Shown here piece after piece: positions 14,827-17,253 of a stretch of 17,253 nucleotides of DNA. The notes beneath the pieces are model-generated. The model saw only the letters and a program-made list of their open reading frames with translations. It had not been told where the DNA came from and ran no database searches. Within the stretch, counting starts at the first letter, position 1. Each line of letters opens with the position of its first letter. Source of the DNA: Campylobacterales bacterium (GTDB lineage: Bacteria > Campylobacterota > Campylobacteria > Campylobacterales > JACAEZ01); NCBI GenBank assembly GCA_013388565.1, contig JACAEZ010000048.1, positions 1 to 17,253 on the forward strand, in the 5' to 3' direction. Both the position numbers and the translations under genes were made by a program.

Positions 14827-15298
14827 AACTTTTTTTAAATTAATAACATTTTGTCCAAATCTTCAAATAGGGGTTGTTTCAGATAGTGTTGATACTCAAC
14901 TTGTATTAGAGCTATCTAAAGAGTTATTTTTACATGAAGGCATTTTAAATTTATATGAAATTAGTGATGAGACTATATCAATAATTCATAACATGAAGTT
15001 ACAAAATGTAAATGTAACAAAAATATTAAATATTAATGAACTAGAACTTCCATCTCGTGAGTTTGAATTTATAATAGTTATAAACTGTTTTGAACAGAGT
15101 GATTTTGAAAAATTACTTACTAAATGTTACAACTCATTAGAATTAGTAGCAGATATTGCAATAATTGAAAAAAATAATCATGTAGAACAGATAAAAGATG
15201 TACTTGATATTACAAATTTTAAATCACCAAATGAGATAGATATACTAGAAAATAGTTTTTTAGTAAAAGCAAAAAAACTTCAAATGTGGTGTAACTAA
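14813..15298 (+). CDS. Unknown protein, possibly a degenerate Rossmann methyltransferase-like domain
   Basis: I do not recognise a named family. The 161-residue product alternates hydrophobic strands and helices like a class I methyltransferase: IGVVSDSVDTQLVLELSKE and LNLYEISDE resemble motif I and the acidic end of strand 2, FEFIIVINCFEQ resembles strand 4, and VADIAIIEK strand 5. The glycine-rich cofactor loop (GxGxG) is missing, so S-adenosylmethionine binding is doubtful. It ends in KAKKLQMWCN. It overlaps the response regulator gene by 14 bases and lies just upstream of an actual methyltransferase gene, which makes co-expression near certain. It could be a regulatory partner, a relic enzyme, or something different. 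There is no signal peptide or membrane segment. Confidence 0.55.
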   Translation: MTKYKTFFKLITFCPNLQIGVVSDSVDTQLVLELSKELFLHEGILNLYEISDETISIIHNMKLQNVNVTKILNINELELPSREFEFIIVINCFEQSDFEKLLTKCYNSLELVADIAIIEKNNHVEQIKDVLDITNFKSPNEIDILENSFLVKAKKLQMWCN

Positions 15299-15332
15299 CA
15301 TTAAAACTTTAACAAATGATGGCACATACACT

Positions 15333-16031
15333 ATGTATAGTGAACATTTTAGCGAACATTATCATAGTGTAAAAGATGGTGCATTAAAAGAGTCTTTAAA
15401 AAAACATATTATTCCAGCTTTTGAAAATTTGCCACAAAAAGAGAGTTATAAGATATTAGATATATGTTTTGGTTTGGGTTATAACACTCTTACAACACTT
15501 TTATATTTAGAAAATAGAGATGTAAAAATTGAAATATATTCGCCAGAGTTTGATTTAGAATTGATAAAATCACTAAAAAATTTTGAATATCCAAAAGAGT
15601 TTGAAAAGTTTAAGCATATAATTGAAATATTAAGTGACAAATTAGAGTATAAAAATGATAAAATTTTTATAAAAATATTTAATCAAGATGCAAGAGAGAT
15701 GATAAAAAAGTGTGATGTAAAGTTTGATATAGTTTTTCATGATGCTTTTAGTCCAAAAAAAAACCCACTTCTTTGGAGTTATGAATATTTTAAACAGATA
15801 AAATCTATCATGAATGAAAAAGCTATTTTAACAACATACTCTGTAGCTTCGCCTGTTAGATTGGCACTTTTTGAAAATGGTTTTTATATCTATGAGTATA
15901 AATCAGATGTGAGAAATTCGACTATTGCTACAAACTTTAAATCTGAAAATTTAGTAGAATTTGATATGCAACAAAAGTTAAAAAATGCACCAAATACAAA
16001 AATGATAAGAGATATTGAGGTGGCTTCATGA
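15333..16031 (+). CDS. mnmD: MnmD-type tRNA (mnm5s2U34) methyltransferase
   Basis: Members of this family (DUF752, the methyltransferase half of MnmC) methylate 5-aminomethyl-2-thiouridine at the wobble position of tRNAs using S-adenosylmethionine. The 232 residues show the family motif EHYHSVKDGALKESL (9-23), a cofactor motif LDICFGLGYNTL (42-53), and the hallmark DIVFHDAFSPKKNPLLW (132-148). The FAD-dependent oxidase half of two-domain MnmC is absent, as in stand-alone forms such as that of Aquifex. ATG 15333 has no clear ribosome binding site, and family-like residues continue upstream in frame (NDGTYT just before the Met); the only codon there resembling a start is ATT at 15300, two bases after the previous stop. 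The stop overlaps the next gene's start as ATGA. Confidence 0.82.
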   Translation: MYSEHFSEHYHSVKDGALKESLKKHIIPAFENLPQKESYKILDICFGLGYNTLTTLLYLENRDVKIEIYSPEFDLELIKSLKNFEYPKEFEKFKHIIEILSDKLEYKNDKIFIKIFNQDAREMIKKCDVKFDIVFHDAFSPKKNPLLWSYEYFKQIKSIMNEKAILTTYSVASPVRLALFENGFYIYEYKSDVRNSTIATNFKSENLVEFDMQQKLKNAPNTKMIRDIEVAS

Positions 16032-17125
16032 GAGTATTTGATAGATTTCATGCAATAAAAGATGATTTTCGCGACCCATATTCAAGAGATAGAGATAGAG
16101 TAATTCACTCAAGCAGTTTTAGAAGATTAGAGTATAAAACACAAGTATTTTTAAATAGCGATGGAGATTACTTTAGAACAAGACTTACACACACATTAGA
16201 GGTTAGTCAAATTGCAAGAAGCTTAGCTAAAAATCTAAATTTAAATGAGACATTAGCTGAAGTTATTGCATTAAGTCATGATTTAGGACATACACCATTT
16301 GGACATATTGGCGGTGATGAGATAGATAGATTATTAAAAGCTGATGGTTATAAAAATGGTTTTGAACACAATTTTCAATCTTTTAGAGTTGTTAGTTACC
16401 TTGAAAAAAGGTATTTAGATTTTGATGGATTAAATTTAACATTTGCAACACTCGAAGGAATTTTAAAACACTCAAAACCATACAAAAAAAAATTTTTTAG
16501 CAACTCTTTAGATGATATTTTCAAATTTGATTATCATCCAAGTTTAGAGGCTATTATTGTTGATAGTGCCGATGAGATTGCTTATATTAGTCATGATATT
16601 GATGATGGTATAAAATATGGGCTTATTACATTTGATGATTTATTAGATTCAGAGCTTGTTTGTGAAATTTTTGAGGTTGTGAAAAAACAAAATTTAACAC
16701 CAAATGATAAAATATTTAGATATAGATTTACAGCAGAGATGATAAATAATTTAGTCTATACTTTTTTAGAAAACTCAAAATATCACAACTATCCAACAGA
16801 TACTGTTTTGTCAAAACAGATAAAAGCAACTGAAGAGTTAAAAATTGGTTTTGATAAAGAGTTAAAAGAGAAAATTGCTAAATTAAAATCTATTTTAGTG
16901 AAAAAATTGTACAGAAATGAGCAGATAGTAAAACGGATGTTTTTAGCAAAAAGGTGCATAGAAGGACTTTATAAAGCTTTCATGAGTGAATATAATCTAC
17001 TTCCTAGCGAATATAAAGTAAGATTTGAAAAAAAATCAAAGCATAGAGTCATTGCTGATTATATAGCTGGTATGAGTGATAGATTTGCACTTAAATTGTA
17101 TAATGAACTATATGGTAAAGTGTAG
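16028..17125 (+). CDS. dgt: dGTPase-family HD-domain triphosphohydrolase
   Basis: It belongs to the deoxyguanosinetriphosphate triphosphohydrolase-like family, which removes triphosphate from dNTPs (giving deoxynucleoside) and so trims nucleotide pools in the cytoplasm. The 365-residue protein begins with the family's DDFRDPYSRDRDRVIHSSSF and RRLEYKTQVF. The HD metal site is complete: His55 in RTRLTHTLEVSQ, His84-Asp85 in LSHDLGHTPFGH, and Asp182 in SADEIAYISHDIDDG. The short N-terminus and overall length fit the type 2 dGTPase-like group rather than the 505-residue E. coli Dgt. Substrate preference is not readable. The ATG overlaps the previous TGA by 4 bases (ATGA) with GAGGTGG upstream, so it is coupled to mnmD. 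Confidence 0.9.
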   Translation: MRVFDRFHAIKDDFRDPYSRDRDRVIHSSSFRRLEYKTQVFLNSDGDYFRTRLTHTLEVSQIARSLAKNLNLNETLAEVIALSHDLGHTPFGHIGGDEIDRLLKADGYKNGFEHNFQSFRVVSYLEKRYLDFDGLNLTFATLEGILKHSKPYKKKFFSNSLDDIFKFDYHPSLEAIIVDSADEIAYISHDIDDGIKYGLITFDDLLDSELVCEIFEVVKKQNLTPNDKIFRYRFTAEMINNLVYTFLENSKYHNYPTDTVLSKQIKATEELKIGFDKELKEKIAKLKSILVKKLYRNEQIVKRMFLAKRCIEGLYKAFMSEYNLLPSEYKVRFEKKSKHRVIADYIAGMSDRFALKLYNELYGKV

Positions 17126-17134
17126 GAATAAAGA

Positions 17135-17146
17135 TTGCTTAAGCAA
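17135..17146. other. 12-base perfect palindrome before the lipoprotein gene
   Basis: TTGCTTAAGCAA is self-complementary and is followed by eight A. It lies in the 45-base gap after dgt. With no loop it is a weak hairpin; it might bind a protein or be chance. Confidence 0.25.
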
Positions 17147-17170
17147 AAAAAATTTAGTTGGAGATTGTAG

Positions 17171-17253
17171 ATGTTCAAAAAATTTTTATTATTTATAGTT
17201 AGTGTTGGGGTTGCGACCTTTTTTAGTGGATGTATAAGTGCGACAGTTGGTAT
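17171..17253 (+). CDS. Lipoprotein, N-terminal part (3' end outside window)
   Basis: The frame starts at ATG 17171 with GGAG at 17160-17163 and stays open to the window end, giving 27 residues. They form a lipoprotein signal: two lysines (MFKK), a hydrophobic stretch (FLLFIVSVGVATFF), and the lipobox FSGC with Cys21 as the lipidated residue. The mature part begins CISATVG, and too little is present to name a family. It would be anchored in the outer or inner membrane. Confidence 0.8.
   Translation, partial: MFKKFLLFIVSVGVATFFSGCISATVG

Noticed and set aside
1..17253. CRISPR arrays, insertion sequences, prophage genes, tRNA or rRNA genes
   Set aside because: I looked through all gaps and found no regularly spaced repeats, transposase or integrase motifs, or cloverleaf-like GC-rich stretches.

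Overview
The window is AT-rich DNA with short intergenic gaps and many overlapping genes. Gene content points to a member of the Campylobacterota (former Epsilonproteobacteria), most like the Arcobacter/Sulfurimonas/Helicobacter side of the group. The pointers are a Campylobacter-type flagellin C-terminus ending in QQNVLRLLQ, a FlgS-type flagellar sensor kinase, a four-subunit pyruvate:acceptor oxidoreductase (C. jejuni uses a fused enzyme), and a sensor kinase with an H-box of the HQWRQPLN type. Genus assignment is inference; no rRNA or tRNA gene is present.

Layout. (1) 1-936 is the 3' part of a flagellin gene, closed by a strong terminator. (2) tyrA lies convergent at 991-1818. (3) 1819-2194 is a gene-poor gap with a possible decayed reading frame on the minus strand. 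(4) 2195-3058 is a lone ModC-type ATPase. (5) 3226-3587 is a broken gene for a secreted DUF4189 protein, followed by a hairpin. (6) 3691-6853 is a three-gene glycosyltransferase unit: one ELM1-family protein and two tandem GT4 paralogues, each joined to the previous gene by a 4-base TTGA overlap with a TTG start. (7) 6996-9330 holds yqeY, a DUF234/PD-(D/E)XK protein without its usual ATPase, and flgS, packed as one unit. (8) 9494-12661 is the porCDAB operon with a terminator that overlaps the last codons of porB. (9) 12705-17125 is a tightly overlapped run: membrane PAS histidine kinase, single-domain response regulator, a degenerate methyltransferase-like protein, an MnmD-type tRNA methyltransferase and a dGTPase-family HD hydrolase. 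(10) A lipoprotein gene starts at 17171 and runs off the window.

How the genes work together. Flagellin and FlgS belong to flagellar assembly: FlgS normally phosphorylates FlgR to switch on sigma-54 flagellar genes. The glycosyltransferase unit probably builds a surface glycan (lipopolysaccharide core or similar); the acceptor cannot be read from sequence. PorCDAB makes acetyl-CoA from pyruvate and reduces ferredoxin or flavodoxin. The kinase/regulator pair is a signalling unit whose regulator has no output domain.

Most of the window is ordinary core genome. I see no CRISPR array, insertion sequence, prophage or recognisable defence island. The points most worth following are the ATPase-less DUF234 nuclease-like protein overlapping flgS, the degenerate methyltransferase-like gene beside mnmD, the missing start region of mnmD, the recently duplicated glycosyltransferases, and the doubly broken DUF4189 gene.
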